A stretch of 19,573 nt of DNA from JAIVJN01 sp036732565 (GCA_036732565.1 DAINCF010000065.1:1-19573), one strand, 5' to 3'. Shown: positions 8,219-15,415, counted from the stretch's first letter. Numbers and translations: made by a program. Notes: a model not told the origin generated them from the letters alone.

Positions 8219-9582
8219 GTCACGGTCGACTGAACGGCGCCACGCGCCGGCCGCGGGTCATGGTGATCGCCAGGGCGTTTCCGAATCGCGTCACTGCGGG
8301 CAACATGACCTACGTCGACGCGATCGTGAGCTTCCTCGAACAGCAGGATCTCGACTTGCGCGTCGTCGTGCTCGGGGACCGCTTCCCCAACGACGAGTTC
8401 TTCTACCGTTATTCGGACGCGCCGCATCGACTGCCACGCCTGTCGTTCCGCCAGGGCGTGCGCGTGGGCGATCGTCTCGTCCTGACGGGGCTGCGCCCCA
8501 TCCTCAAGAACGCGGCACGGCGGACCGTGCTGGCGCTCCCACCACGGCTGACGAGCGCGGTGAAGGCATGGTATTTCACGACGCGCCAGGTCTCGACCGA
8601 GGACTGGTTCGCCCCGCTCAATCCCGCGGACGTTGCGCATGCGGATGACGAGATCCGACGCTTTCAACCGGAGCATCTGATTATCGACTCGTTCATCCTG
8701 TCGGACATCGTCGAGGCCTTCGACAATCTCGACTGCACCACCCACTTGATCATGCACGACCTGGTGAGCGCGCGGCTGGCGTCGCAGGCCCGCGTGGCCG
8801 GCTCGATGCCGAACTACCACGCCGCCGCGCTCGCGGAGCGCACCGCGCGGATCGACGACATCGAGCGCGAGGAGCTCCGGCGCCTGGCGCTGTTCGACAG
8901 CATCCTCGCCATCCAGCGGGCGGAAGCGCAATACGTGGCCGAGAAGCTTCCCACCAAGCGGGTGCTCTACGTACCGATGCCCGCGGAGGCGACCGTCGGG
9001 CCCACGCAGCGTTCTTCTACGCTCTCGCGGCGATGCCTGTTCGTCGGCAGCAGCGGTCACGCCAACCAGCAAGGCATCGAGTGGTTCCTGGACGAGGTGT
9101 GGCCGGTGGTCCTTCAGCACGTGCCAGGCGCCGTGCTCGATATCTGTGGCACGTGCTGCAACTACCTCGCCGCGCCGAACGCGTCGGTACGCCTTCAAGG
9201 GCGTGTGGCCGACTTGCAGCCGTACTACGATACGGCCGATGCGTGCGTGGTGCCGCTGCTCGCGGGCAGCGGCATGAAGATCAAGCTCGTCGAAGCGCTG
9301 GCCTTCGGTTCGGCGTGTGTCACGACGACCGCTGGAATGCAGGGATTGGAAGAAGGGGCCGGCGAAGCGTTCTTGCACGCGGACTCGGTCGACCACTTCG
9401 CCGCAGCCGTGGTGCTCGTCATGACCGATCTCTCGGCGCGAGATCGCCTGCGACACCGCGCGGTCGAGTTCGTCGAGGCACGGTTGTCCGCCGCGGTGGT
9501 CTTCGAGGAGCTGCGACAAACGCTCCTCGAGCCCAACCGGGACGCCGAAGCCCATTCGAGTGTGGAGGTGCACGGTGGTTGA
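8215..9582 (+). CDS. Divergent glycosyltransferase (GT4-like, Glycos_transf_1_4 C-terminus)
   Basis: Predicted glycosyltransferase of 455 aa, longer and more divergent than its neighbours. The N-terminal domain starts RVMVIARAFPNRVTAGNMTY (residues 14-33) and includes a central helical stretch (about 195-245) rich in charged residues. The C-terminal GT-B half has CLFVGSSGHANQQGIEWFLDE (274-294), LDICGTCCNYL and VPLLAGSGMKIKLVEALAFG (346-365). The last replaces the usual E-x7-E with the G-S-G-x-K-x-K-x-x-E form seen in the Glycos_transf_1_4 family. The start is GTG 8215 behind a strong ribosome binding site, in a GTGA overlap. The C-terminal 15-20 residues look disordered. The family call is good at the fold level; the reaction is inferred from the cluster. 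Confidence 0.85.
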   Translation: MSHGRLNGATRRPRVMVIARAFPNRVTAGNMTYVDAIVSFLEQQDLDLRVVVLGDRFPNDEFFYRYSDAPHRLPRLSFRQGVRVGDRLVLTGLRPILKNAARRTVLALPPRLTSAVKAWYFTTRQVSTEDWFAPLNPADVAHADDEIRRFQPEHLIIDSFILSDIVEAFDNLDCTTHLIMHDLVSARLASQARVAGSMPNYHAAALAERTARIDDIEREELRRLALFDSILAIQRAEAQYVAEKLPTKRVLYVPMPAEATVGPTQRSSTLSRRCLFVGSSGHANQQGIEWFLDEVWPVVLQHVPGAVLDICGTCCNYLAAPNASVRLQGRVADLQPYYDTADACVVPLLAGSGMKIKLVEALAFGSACVTTTAGMQGLEEGAGEAFLHADSVDHFAAAVVLVMTDLSARDRLRHRAVEFVEARLSAAVVFEELRQTLLEPNRDAEAHSSVEVHGG

Positions 9583-10276
9583 GCAGCTTGAAGCGGCGCC
9601 GCCGGGGCGCAGTGACCCCGCGTACGACAAATACTGGCAGCGGAAGAAGCTGCTCATGGCGGGCGCGCCTGACTTTCCGGTGCGTTGGTGGTGGCACGAT
9701 GAGGCGCAACTCTGCGATATCGAGCAGGTCTACCTCGACGCCGTCCGGCACGCGGCGAATCTGCTCGACGTGGGTGCCGGCGACCTCCGCATGATGCGCC
9801 GGCTCCAGCGCGCCGGATTTGCCGGCCGCTACGATACGCAGGACATCGGGATCGAGCACAGTTACACATTCCAGAGCGTCGACGATGTCACGTCGACCTA
9901 CGACGCCATTTTGTGCCTGGACGTGATCGAGCATCTCCCGCTTCGCGACGGATTGGCGTTGCTGCTGAGACTCGTCGATCTCCTCAGGCCAGGCGGGACG
10001 CTAGTAGTACAAACGCCGAACGCGCATTGCATCCGGGCTCCGCTCGGATGGGACATGACGCACCTGCACTGTTACAGTGCTCAGGACCTATGGGCGTTCT
10101 TTACCTCGTGTGGGCTGTCCACTCAGGCATGGCGCGTGGTGTTCCGCACGGAACAGGTGTCGGTGGCTTCGAGATTCCGCTTCTTGCTCGAGCGGGTAAC
10201 CACCCGCATCTTGCGCTGTGACTACGCGGACAACATCGCGGTGATCGCGACGAAGCCGCGCCTGGAGCAGGGCTGA
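9575..10276 (+). CDS. Class I SAM-dependent methyltransferase (Methyltransf_23-like)
   Basis: Methyltransferase of 233 aa with a Rossmann fold. LLDVGAGDLRMMRRL (residues 63-77) is SAM-binding motif I, YDAILCLDVIEHLP (109-122) is the acidic motif with D116/E119/H120, and LLRPGGTLVVQTPN (136-149) is the post-motif III strand. This pattern is typical of O- or N-methyltransferases in polysaccharide and natural-product loci. Here the likely target is a sugar hydroxyl, either as a repeat-unit decoration or a chain-terminating cap; both are inference. GTG 9575 is preferred over the upstream in-frame GTG 9560 because GGAGG at 9564-9568 sits six bases before it. It overlaps the previous gene by 8 bases, and its TGA shares its last base with the next ATG (TGATG). 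Confidence 0.88.
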   Translation: MVEQLEAAPPGRSDPAYDKYWQRKKLLMAGAPDFPVRWWWHDEAQLCDIEQVYLDAVRHAANLLDVGAGDLRMMRRLQRAGFAGRYDTQDIGIEHSYTFQSVDDVTSTYDAILCLDVIEHLPLRDGLALLLRLVDLLRPGGTLVVQTPNAHCIRAPLGWDMTHLHCYSAQDLWAFFTSCGLSTQAWRVVFRTEQVSVASRFRFLLERVTTRILRCDYADNIAVIATKPRLEQG

Positions 10277-11496
10277 TGCCGCGTGCCATCGTCGTGCATC
10301 CGCCGTTCGGGCCGTTTGGCGGCGGCGAATTGTTGGCGGCGTGGGTCCTGCAGGCGCTGGTCGACGAATACACCGTGACGCTCGTGTGCATCGAGCCCGT
10401 CGAGTGGAGGCGTATCGACGCACGGTTCGGCACAACGCTCGCGGATGCCGCGGTGACGGTCAGGACGCCATCGCCGACGTGGCAACGCGTGTTCCGTCGA
10501 TGGCCAGCCAAGGCCGATCGCCTGCGCTGGGCGTTTCTGGAGCGGCTCAGCGCACAGCTCGTCAGCCCGCGAGACGGCGATGTGTGGATCAGCACGTGCA
10601 ATGAGATGTCCCTGCCGCTCCCCGGCATGCAGTACGTGCACTTCCCGTCGCCACGTCTGCTGGCCGATGAGGAGCTCGGTTGGCTGAAGCGTCCGCTGAG
10701 CGCGCGGCGCGCCTACTTGACCCTGTGCCGGCAGATCGCCGGATCGCAGGTGGTGGAGCACCGCCAGCACATGACGCTGGTGAATTCGCGCTTCACCGCC
10801 GCGGCGTGGCGGGATACGCACGGCCTGCCGGCCGAGGTCGTGTACCCTCCGGTGCCGCCGCTGAGCCCGGGCCGGCCGTGGAACGAGCGCCTGGATCGAG
10901 TGGTGTGCCTCGGTCGCTTGTTCCCTGGCAAAGGCCTCGATCGCGTCGTCTCGATTGTGGCTGGAGTGCGGGCGCAGGGCCCGAAGGTGACGCTGGCGTT
11001 CGCCGGGAAGTGGGATTGCGAGCCGACGGAGCGCCGCCGGCTCGAGGAGTTTTTGCATGCGTATCCGTGGATCGAAGTGCACGAGAATCCCTCGCGCGCG
11101 GCGATCGCCGAGTTGGTGGCGGCCAGCCGCTACGGACTGCACGGTATGGTGCGCGAGCCGTTCGGCATCGCGGTCGCCGAGCTGCAGGACGCCGGCGCGA
11201 TCACCTTCGCGCCCGCCAGCGGTGGCCCGTCCGAGATCGTCGAAGACGACCGCTTGCTGTATGGGGACGTACGGGATGGGATCGCCAAATTCACACGGGT
11301 ATGGAACGATCGCGCGCTGCAGGAAGAGCTCCGGCAACGTGCCGCCACGCGAGTGGGGCGATTCTCCCCGACACGATTCATGGAGGATATCCGCAGGCAT
11401 ACGGCCGCACTCGCCTCTTCGGGCCACGCACCGGTCACGAGCGCACAGCGCCTGACGCAGCCGTTCATTGAACAGTCGCGCGTCCCGGGCCGATAG
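10276..11496 (+). CDS. ALG11-like glycosyltransferase family 4
   Basis: GT4 enzyme of 406 aa whose motifs resemble the eukaryotic ALG11 mannosyltransferase type more than its neighbours do. The N-terminus has HPPFGPFGGGELLAAWVLQAL (residues 8-28), like the ALG11 HP...GGGGERVLW loop. YVHFPSPRLL (120-129) corresponds to the Y-x-H-(F/Y)-P motif. The donor site REPFGIAVAELQDAGAITFA followed by SGGP (293-318) keeps the FGI-x-V-x-E...AG-x-I...SGGP spacing, with E-x7-E at E294/E302. VCLGRLFPGKGLDRVVSIV (210-228) is the usual beta-strand/Lys-Gly motif. This suggests, but does not prove, a GDP-mannose donor. It starts at the ATG of a TGATG junction and ends 9 bp before the secreted hydrolase gene. Confidence 0.9.
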   Translation: MPRAIVVHPPFGPFGGGELLAAWVLQALVDEYTVTLVCIEPVEWRRIDARFGTTLADAAVTVRTPSPTWQRVFRRWPAKADRLRWAFLERLSAQLVSPRDGDVWISTCNEMSLPLPGMQYVHFPSPRLLADEELGWLKRPLSARRAYLTLCRQIAGSQVVEHRQHMTLVNSRFTAAAWRDTHGLPAEVVYPPVPPLSPGRPWNERLDRVVCLGRLFPGKGLDRVVSIVAGVRAQGPKVTLAFAGKWDCEPTERRRLEEFLHAYPWIEVHENPSRAAIAELVAASRYGLHGMVREPFGIAVAELQDAGAITFAPASGGPSEIVEDDRLLYGDVRDGIAKFTRVWNDRALQEELRQRAATRVGRFSPTRFMEDIRRHTAALASSGHAPVTSAQRLTQPFIEQSRVPGR

Positions 11497-11505
11497 TAGG
11501 CAGGT

Positions 11506-12750
11506 ATGGCTCAGGGTCGATTCGAGTGCGTCATTCTCATCACCGCAACACTTTTGGCGTCGTGCGCGCCCGCGATCGCTCAACAGACGGTCGCCGCCGA
11601 CGCGTTCGTGGACTCGGTTGGCGTCAACATCCATCTCCACTACACGGATTCGCCGTATTGGGAACAGTTCCCGGCGATTCGCAATCGGCTGATCGAGCTG
11701 GGCGTGCGGCACGTGCGCGATGGCCTCGTGGAGCCGGCATTCCCGGAATACTTGGAGCGCCACGCGTCGCTTGCGCAAGCCGGCATCAAAGGCACGTTCA
11801 TCGTCGTGCCGAACCAGAGCACTGAAGCGTGGGCGTCGTTTCCGAGCCGCGTCGGCGGCGCGCTGGAGGCGTACGAAGCCCCCAACGAATACGACAAGGC
11901 GCCGGATCCGAACTGGGCACAGACGCTGACCGAGACGTTGAGGCGACTGCGCAGCCTCAAGAGCGATCCGCGTGCGGCGCCGTATCCGGTGTACGGTCCC
12001 TCGCTCACGACAGAGGGCGCATTCGGGGCGTTGGGCGACGTCAGCGCCTACTTCGATTACGCCAACCTGCACAACTACTTCTCGGGTCGACATCCCGGGT
12101 CGACAGGATGGGGCGCCGACGGCTATGGCAGCATCGTCTGGAACCTCAATCTCAGTCGCCGCTACGCCGCTGCGAAGCCCTTCGTCTCCACTGAGACCGG
12201 GTACCACAACACCTCCAACGAGGCCGACGCCGTTCCGGAGCGGGTGGCCGGCCGCTACATGCCGAGGCTCCTGCTCGAGCAGATGCGCGCCGGAATCGAG
12301 CGGACCTTCATCTACGAGCTGTGTGACTTGACGCCCCCAGGAGCGTATGGGCTCCTCCGATACGACGTCTCCCCCAAGCCGGCGTTCCTCGCGGTCAAGA
12401 GCCTCCTCGCCCTGCTGAACGATCCAGGGCCGCCGTTCGCGATTCAGGATCTCCAGTACACCGTGCAGGGCGCCACCGACGACCTGCGTCACATGGCGTT
12501 CCAGAAGCGAAACGGCACCTACTATCTGGCCCTGTGGCTCGCGGTGCCAAGCTGGGATCCGGTCGCGAAAAAGCCCGTCGCGACGCAGACGCGCCAGGTC
12601 GTGGTCAAACTGCCGGAGGCCATGCGCGTCGTCAACACACACCGCTGGCAACCGGACGGGACGATGCAGACGTCTGCCGGGAAGTCGAGTAGTGCCAGCT
12701 TGCCGACGGGCGTCAGCGATACGCTGATGATGATCGAGCTGGCGCGCTGA
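11506..12750 (+). CDS. Secreted glycoside hydrolase-like protein (clan GH-A TIM barrel), short paralogue
   Basis: Predicted exported protein of 414 aa. The N-terminal hydrophobic signal (residues about 8-26) could be cleaved after AIA-26, or be lipidated at C20 in the lipobox-like LASC. The rest looks like a (beta/alpha)8 clan-A hydrolase. EAYEAPNEY (121-129) provides the N127-E128 pair expected of the acid/base residue, and FVSTETGYH (226-234) provides E230 as candidate nucleophile, 102 residues later. LHNYFSGRHPGSTGW and RTFIYELCD flank them. The C-terminal 100 residues form a probable beta-domain (AFQKRNGTYYLALWL). Its nearest functional analogy is PslG, a GH39-like hydrolase inside an exopolysaccharide operon, although family membership is not established here. 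It follows the ALG11-like gene by 9 bp and is probably the last gene of the operon. A longer paralogue lies next to it. Confidence 0.8.
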   Translation: MAQGRFECVILITATLLASCAPAIAQQTVAADAFVDSVGVNIHLHYTDSPYWEQFPAIRNRLIELGVRHVRDGLVEPAFPEYLERHASLAQAGIKGTFIVVPNQSTEAWASFPSRVGGALEAYEAPNEYDKAPDPNWAQTLTETLRRLRSLKSDPRAAPYPVYGPSLTTEGAFGALGDVSAYFDYANLHNYFSGRHPGSTGWGADGYGSIVWNLNLSRRYAAAKPFVSTETGYHNTSNEADAVPERVAGRYMPRLLLEQMRAGIERTFIYELCDLTPPGAYGLLRYDVSPKPAFLAVKSLLALLNDPGPPFAIQDLQYTVQGATDDLRHMAFQKRNGTYYLALWLAVPSWDPVAKKPVATQTRQVVVKLPEAMRVVNTHRWQPDGTMQTSAGKSSSASLPTGVSDTLMMIELAR

Positions 12751-12829
12751 CCGAGGCGCCACACTACCGCGCGGGGCCATTCCTCTTCGCCACGGCGCGC
12801 GCATCAGCCTCGGCGGGCAGAGTTCCACC

Positions 12830-12846
12830 GAGTCTCACAGAGACTC
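12830..12846 (+). promoter_or_regulatory. Perfect palindrome GAGTCTC-ACA-GAGACTC, candidate activator site
   Basis: Seven-base perfect inverted repeat with a 3-base centre, in the gap between the two hydrolase genes. A further half-site, TGAGAC, lies at 12873-12878. The palindrome centre is about 78 bases upstream of the start predicted from the sigma-54-like promoter, a usual distance for enhancer-binding activators. It could instead fold as a hairpin after the upstream gene, but no T-run follows it, so a terminator role is less likely. Confidence 0.4.
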
Positions 12847-12889
12847 CCCAAGGCCCCAGCCGGCCGGTCGACTGAGACGCTCCCGCAAC

Positions 12890-12905
12890 TGGCACATCCG
12901 TTGCC
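12890..12905 (+). promoter_or_regulatory. Candidate sigma-54 (-24/-12) promoter
   Basis: TGGCAC-ATCCG-TTGC matches the sigma-54 consensus TGGCAC-N5-TTGC at all ten specified positions, with the GG and GC doublets at the required spacing (12891-12892 and 12903-12904). Transcription would begin near 12916, about 70 bases before the ATG of the FN3-bearing hydrolase. It is in a non-coding gap and in the right orientation. No sigma-70-type promoter of comparable quality is visible in the gap. Confidence 0.6.
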
Positions 12906-12985
12906 CATGGACGAGGCGCCGCGCGACGAAGCCTCCACGCGTGCGGTGTTTTTCCATCTGAAATCGACAATTTTCGCCTCGCACC

Positions 12986-15058
12986 ATGTTTCAAATTCGT
13001 ACTGGACTTGCGCTTTTTGTAACTCTTGCCCTGCTGCTGCCGTCGGCGGCCCAGGCGCAAGAGCCGACGGTCCCGGCCGACAGCTTCGTCGACTCCGTGG
13101 GCGTCAACCTGCATCTGCATTATTTCGGCACCCCCTACGATCAGTTCTCGCTGGTACGCAGCAAGTTGGTCGAGCTGGGAATCCGTCACGTCCGCGATGG
13201 CCTGGTCGACACCGAATGGGCGGACTACTACGCTCGCTTCGACTCGCTGGCGCAGGCGGGCATCAAGGCGACCTTCATCGTCACGCCCGAGCAGAGCACC
13301 GAGCTCTGGGCGTCCTACCCGGCGCGCATGCCACGGGCGTTCGAGGCCTATGAGGCGCCGAACGAGTTGAACCGGTTCGGAACTCCAGGCTGGCAGGACA
13401 CGCTCAGGCACACGCTGGGTCGCATGCGGACGCTCCGCAACGACCCGCGCTCGGCGGCATTTCCCGTCATCGGTCCCTCGTTGAGCACGGGCGAGGCCTA
13501 CCATTCGCTCGGTGATATCAGCGCCTGGGTCGATGTCGGCAACCTGCACAACTACATGGGTGGCCGACATCCAGGCACGACGGGGTGGAGCGACGGTGGC
13601 TACGGCAGCATCGCCTGGAACATCGGCAACGTCAGGCCGTACATCGGCCCCAGGCCGATCATCGCCACCGAGAATGGCTATCACGGCACCCACAACAGCG
13701 TCGACTCCGTGCCGCAGGAAGTCGCCGGCCGCTATATGCCGCGCCTGTTGATGGAGCAGTTTCGCGCGGGCATCGCGAAAACCTTCATCTACGAGCTGAT
13801 CGATTGGCACGGCCGTGAGGAGTACGGGCTGCTCAATCCGGACTTCTCGCCGAAGCCCGCGTTCCGGTCGGTGAAGGCCCTGCTGAATCTTCTGGCCGAC
13901 CCTGGGCCTCCCTTCACCCCGCAGACCCTTGGCTACAGCGTGCAGGGCGGAGCGCCGAACGTCCGGCAGATGGTGTTTCAGAAACGGAACGGCACGTACT
14001 TTTTGGCCGTGTGGCTCGAGTCCGAAGCCTTTAGCCAGGAGACGCGCCAGCACGTCGCGGTCGCGCCGCGGCGCGTGACGATCTCGACCGCGCTGCCCTG
14101 GCGCCACACGCGCACGCACCACTGGCAACACGATGGCTCGATGTCGACGACGAACCTCGTCGCTCTCGTCGGAACGCACACGATTCCTGTGGACCTCTCC
14201 GATGCGGTGACCGTGATTGAACTGGCCCCGCCACTGTTGGGCGGACTGCTTCCTGGCGTCCCCCTGGACCTGTCGGTAGCCGTGCAGGACCGCGACGTGC
14301 TCCTTCGCTGGCAGACCCCAGCCGATGGCGGCGCTCCGAGCGGCTTCACGCTCGAAGCGGGAACCTCGCTCAACATGTCGCAACTCGTCTCGATCCCGGT
14401 CGGCGCGATCACCCAGCTGCATGTGCCGAATGTGCCGGCCGGTCTGTATTTCGTGCGCGTGCGCGCGACGAACGCAACGGGCGAAGGCGCGCCGTCGAAC
14501 GTCGTGCAGTTTGCGATTGGTGTGCCGGAGCCACCACAGCTCGTCGTGTCGCAAGGATCCGCGAATCCGATTTCGCTCGCATGGTCGCCGGCCGCCGGTG
14601 CGAGTCACTACGTCTTGTCCGCGGGCACATCGCCCGACGCCAGCGACGTGGCCGTCGTGCCCGTGGGTACTGCGACACAAGTGACCGGCGCGGTGTCGCC
14701 GGGCGTGCGCTACTACGTCAGAGTGGCGGCGGTGAATGCCTTGGGCGCGTCGCGTTCCAATGAAGTCTCCGTAATCGTGGGTGGTGCACAGCAGCCGGGA
14801 GCGCCGACGCTTCACGCCCAGGTCAGCGGCCGGCACGTCGCGCTCTCATGGGCCCCGGGGGCCGGTGGCGCGGTCGACAACTTCGCCCTCGTGGCCGGGA
14901 CCTCGCCGGGCGCTGCCGACATCGGCGTGTTTCCTGTCGGACAGACGACTCAGCTCTCGGTCGACAGCCCGGTCGGTGGGACGTTCTACGTCCGCGTGTA
15001 CGCGCAGAACGCCGTCGGCGTGGCGAGCTCGAACGAGGTCACCCTGTCGATCCCTTAG
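12986..15058 (+). CDS. Secreted glycoside hydrolase-like protein (clan GH-A) with three fibronectin type III domains
   Basis: Exported protein of 690 aa. A signal peptide (residues 1-24, cleavage probably after AQA-24) is followed by a catalytic-like region to about 415 that is close to the upstream paralogue throughout. It keeps EAYEAPNEL with N126-E127 as candidate acid/base, and IIATENGYH with E229 as candidate nucleophile. VAGRYMPRLLMEQFRAGI and KTFIYELIDW are also shared. The extra C-terminal 270 residues form three FN3 repeats of about 85 aa (about 424-512, 515-598, 604-690), each with an LxW/LSW strand, an AGTS segment and a YYVRV/FYVRV strand near the end. Such repeats usually space or anchor secreted hydrolases. 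No C-terminal sorting signal or PEP-CTERM motif is seen. The gene has its own 235-bp upstream region with a sigma-54-like promoter. Activity on the local exopolysaccharide is inference. Confidence 0.82.
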   Translation: MFQIRTGLALFVTLALLLPSAAQAQEPTVPADSFVDSVGVNLHLHYFGTPYDQFSLVRSKLVELGIRHVRDGLVDTEWADYYARFDSLAQAGIKATFIVTPEQSTELWASYPARMPRAFEAYEAPNELNRFGTPGWQDTLRHTLGRMRTLRNDPRSAAFPVIGPSLSTGEAYHSLGDISAWVDVGNLHNYMGGRHPGTTGWSDGGYGSIAWNIGNVRPYIGPRPIIATENGYHGTHNSVDSVPQEVAGRYMPRLLMEQFRAGIAKTFIYELIDWHGREEYGLLNPDFSPKPAFRSVKALLNLLADPGPPFTPQTLGYSVQGGAPNVRQMVFQKRNGTYFLAVWLESEAFSQETRQHVAVAPRRVTISTALPWRHTRTHHWQHDGSMSTTNLVALVGTHTIPVDLSDAVTVIELAPPLLGGLLPGVPLDLSVAVQDRDVLLRWQTPADGGAPSGFTLEAGTSLNMSQLVSIPVGAITQLHVPNVPAGLYFVRVRATNATGEGAPSNVVQFAIGVPEPPQLVVSQGSANPISLAWSPAAGASHYVLSAGTSPDASDVAVVPVGTATQVTGAVSPGVRYYVRVAAVNALGASRSNEVSVIVGGAQQPGAPTLHAQVSGRHVALSWAPGAGGAVDNFALVAGTSPGAADIGVFPVGQTTQLSVDSPVGGTFYVRVYAQNAVGVASSNEVTLSIP

Positions 15059-15075
15059 AGCACGTTTGAGAAATT

Positions 15076-15159
15076 GTACGTAGCGCAGGCCTTCAGGCCT
15101 GACTCAGCGGTGAAAGCGGGCCTACGGGCCTGGCAGGCCTGAAGGCCTGCGCTACGTAC
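15076..15159. repeat. REP-like palindromic element with perfect 26-bp inverted arms
   Basis: The left arm 15076-15101 begins GTACGTAGCGCAGGCC and the right arm 15134-15159 ends GGCCTGCGCTACGTAC. The arms are perfect reverse complements over 26 bases around a 32-base centre. Each arm also contains its own small hairpin (CAGGCC-TTCA-GGCCTG), and the centre holds further GGGCCT motifs. It lies 17 bases after the hydrolase stop. It resembles dispersed palindromic elements seen in several GC-rich phyla. No T-run follows, so it is not a standard intrinsic terminator, but as RNA it would be very stable and could protect or punctuate the upstream transcript. Confidence 0.85.
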
Positions 15160-15196
15160 GCTTGGGAGCGCGCTGCGAAATTACATCAGGCATCCA

Positions 15197-15226
15197 TTGA
15201 TCTGAGCTCGACAAGTGCGATAGGCT
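15197..15226 (+). promoter_or_regulatory. Weak candidate sigma-70-type promoter for the his leader
   Basis: TTGATC (15197-15202) and TAGGCT (15221-15226) are separated by 18 bases. The -10 match is poor. The start would be near 15233, almost at the GTG of the candidate leader ORF. It is listed because the his operon needs a promoter upstream of the terminator at 15384 and this is the best pair seen between 15160 and 15383. Confidence 0.2.
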
Positions 15227-15235
15227 GCTGGCACC

Positions 15236-15343
15236 GTGTCATTCGGATTTCATGTGCATCCTGGCCACCTGTCCGCCGTAGCGCATCGCGCGAAGGTGGA
15301 CCATTGCCGCTTTTCGAGCGGGCCGGCCGGACTGCGCGTGTAA
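15236..15343 (+). CDS. Candidate his operon leader peptide (His-enriched, 35 aa)
   Basis: A short GTG-started frame ends at TAA 15341-15343. The peptide begins MSFGFHVHPGHLSAVAHRAK and contains histidines at positions 6, 8, 11, 17 and 23 (5 of 35). It lies between the hydrolase gene and a strong terminator just before hisI, the place of a classical attenuation leader. The His codons all precede a segment (15318-15337) able to pair with the left side of the terminator, as an attenuation mechanism needs. Against it, the ribosome binding site is weak (only AGG at 15222-15224), there is no tight His run, and the frame could be chance. Two more in-frame His pairs lie after the stop (15350-15355 and 15368-15373). 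Confidence 0.3.
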   Translation: MSFGFHVHPGHLSAVAHRAKVDHCRFSSGPAGLRV

Positions 15344-15391
15344 TCGCGACACCACATCAGCATTCGACATCACGAAGCTGCGCAGCCCCGC
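15318..15391 (+). promoter_or_regulatory. Candidate antiterminator pairing upstream of hisI
   Basis: GCGGG (15318-15322) is complementary to CCCGC (15387-15391), and CTGCGC (15332-15337) is complementary to GCGCAG (15380-15385). Together they could form an 11-bp two-segment helix that takes up most of the left arm of the terminator. The upstream strands lie inside the last codons of the candidate leader peptide, so a ribosome reaching its stop would block the helix. The energy has not been computed and the 9-base internal bulge weakens it. Confidence 0.3.
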
Positions 15392-15415
15392 CGACCGGCG
15401 GGGCTTTTTGTTTTT
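15384..15415 (+). terminator. Intrinsic terminator immediately upstream of hisI
   Basis: AGCCCCGCC-GACC-GGCGGGGCT is a perfect 9-bp GC-rich stem with a 4-base loop, followed directly by TTTTTGTTTTT. The T-run is only on the + strand side, so it acts on rightward transcription. It ends 8 bases before the hisI ATG, leaving no room for a promoter between them. It may end the exopolysaccharide/hydrolase transcript, regulate the his operon by attenuation, or do both. Confidence 0.92.

Noticed and set aside
9151..9170. Another TGGCACG-containing stretch as a sigma-54 promoter
   Set aside because: It lies inside a coding sequence and the downstream GC is at the wrong spacing.
10222..12828. Very long open frame (868 codons) on the minus strand
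   Set aside because: It runs antisense across two well-supported genes, is rich in Arg/His/Gln/Gly with no recognisable domain, and is a typical shadow of GC-rich codon bias.
12830..12846. The palindrome as an intrinsic terminator of the first hydrolase gene
   Set aside because: The stem is only 7 bp and is followed by CCCC rather than a T-run; a protein-binding site fits better.
12764..14836. Long minus-strand frame (690 codons) opposite the FN3-bearing hydrolase
   Set aside because: Same reasons: low-complexity, Arg/His-rich composition and full overlap with a convincing secreted protein on the + strand.
15252..15281. Mini-ORF ATG TGC ATC ... TAG (9 codons)
   Set aside because: No histidine codons and no clear ribosome binding site; it overlaps the more plausible His-containing frame.
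15290..15310. T-box-like GAAGGTGGACC motif ahead of hisI
   Set aside because: The TGGA would pair with a tRNA discriminator U, whereas bacterial tRNA-His has C73. The motif is about 90 bases from the terminator, and no specifier-loop structure was recognised.
15350..15373. His-codon cluster CAC CAC ... CAT CAC just before the terminator as a classical leader peptide
   Set aside because: It reads HHISIRHH, but the in-frame TAA at 15341-15343 leaves no start codon between stop and cluster. It is noted only because it is in phase with the leader ORF upstream.
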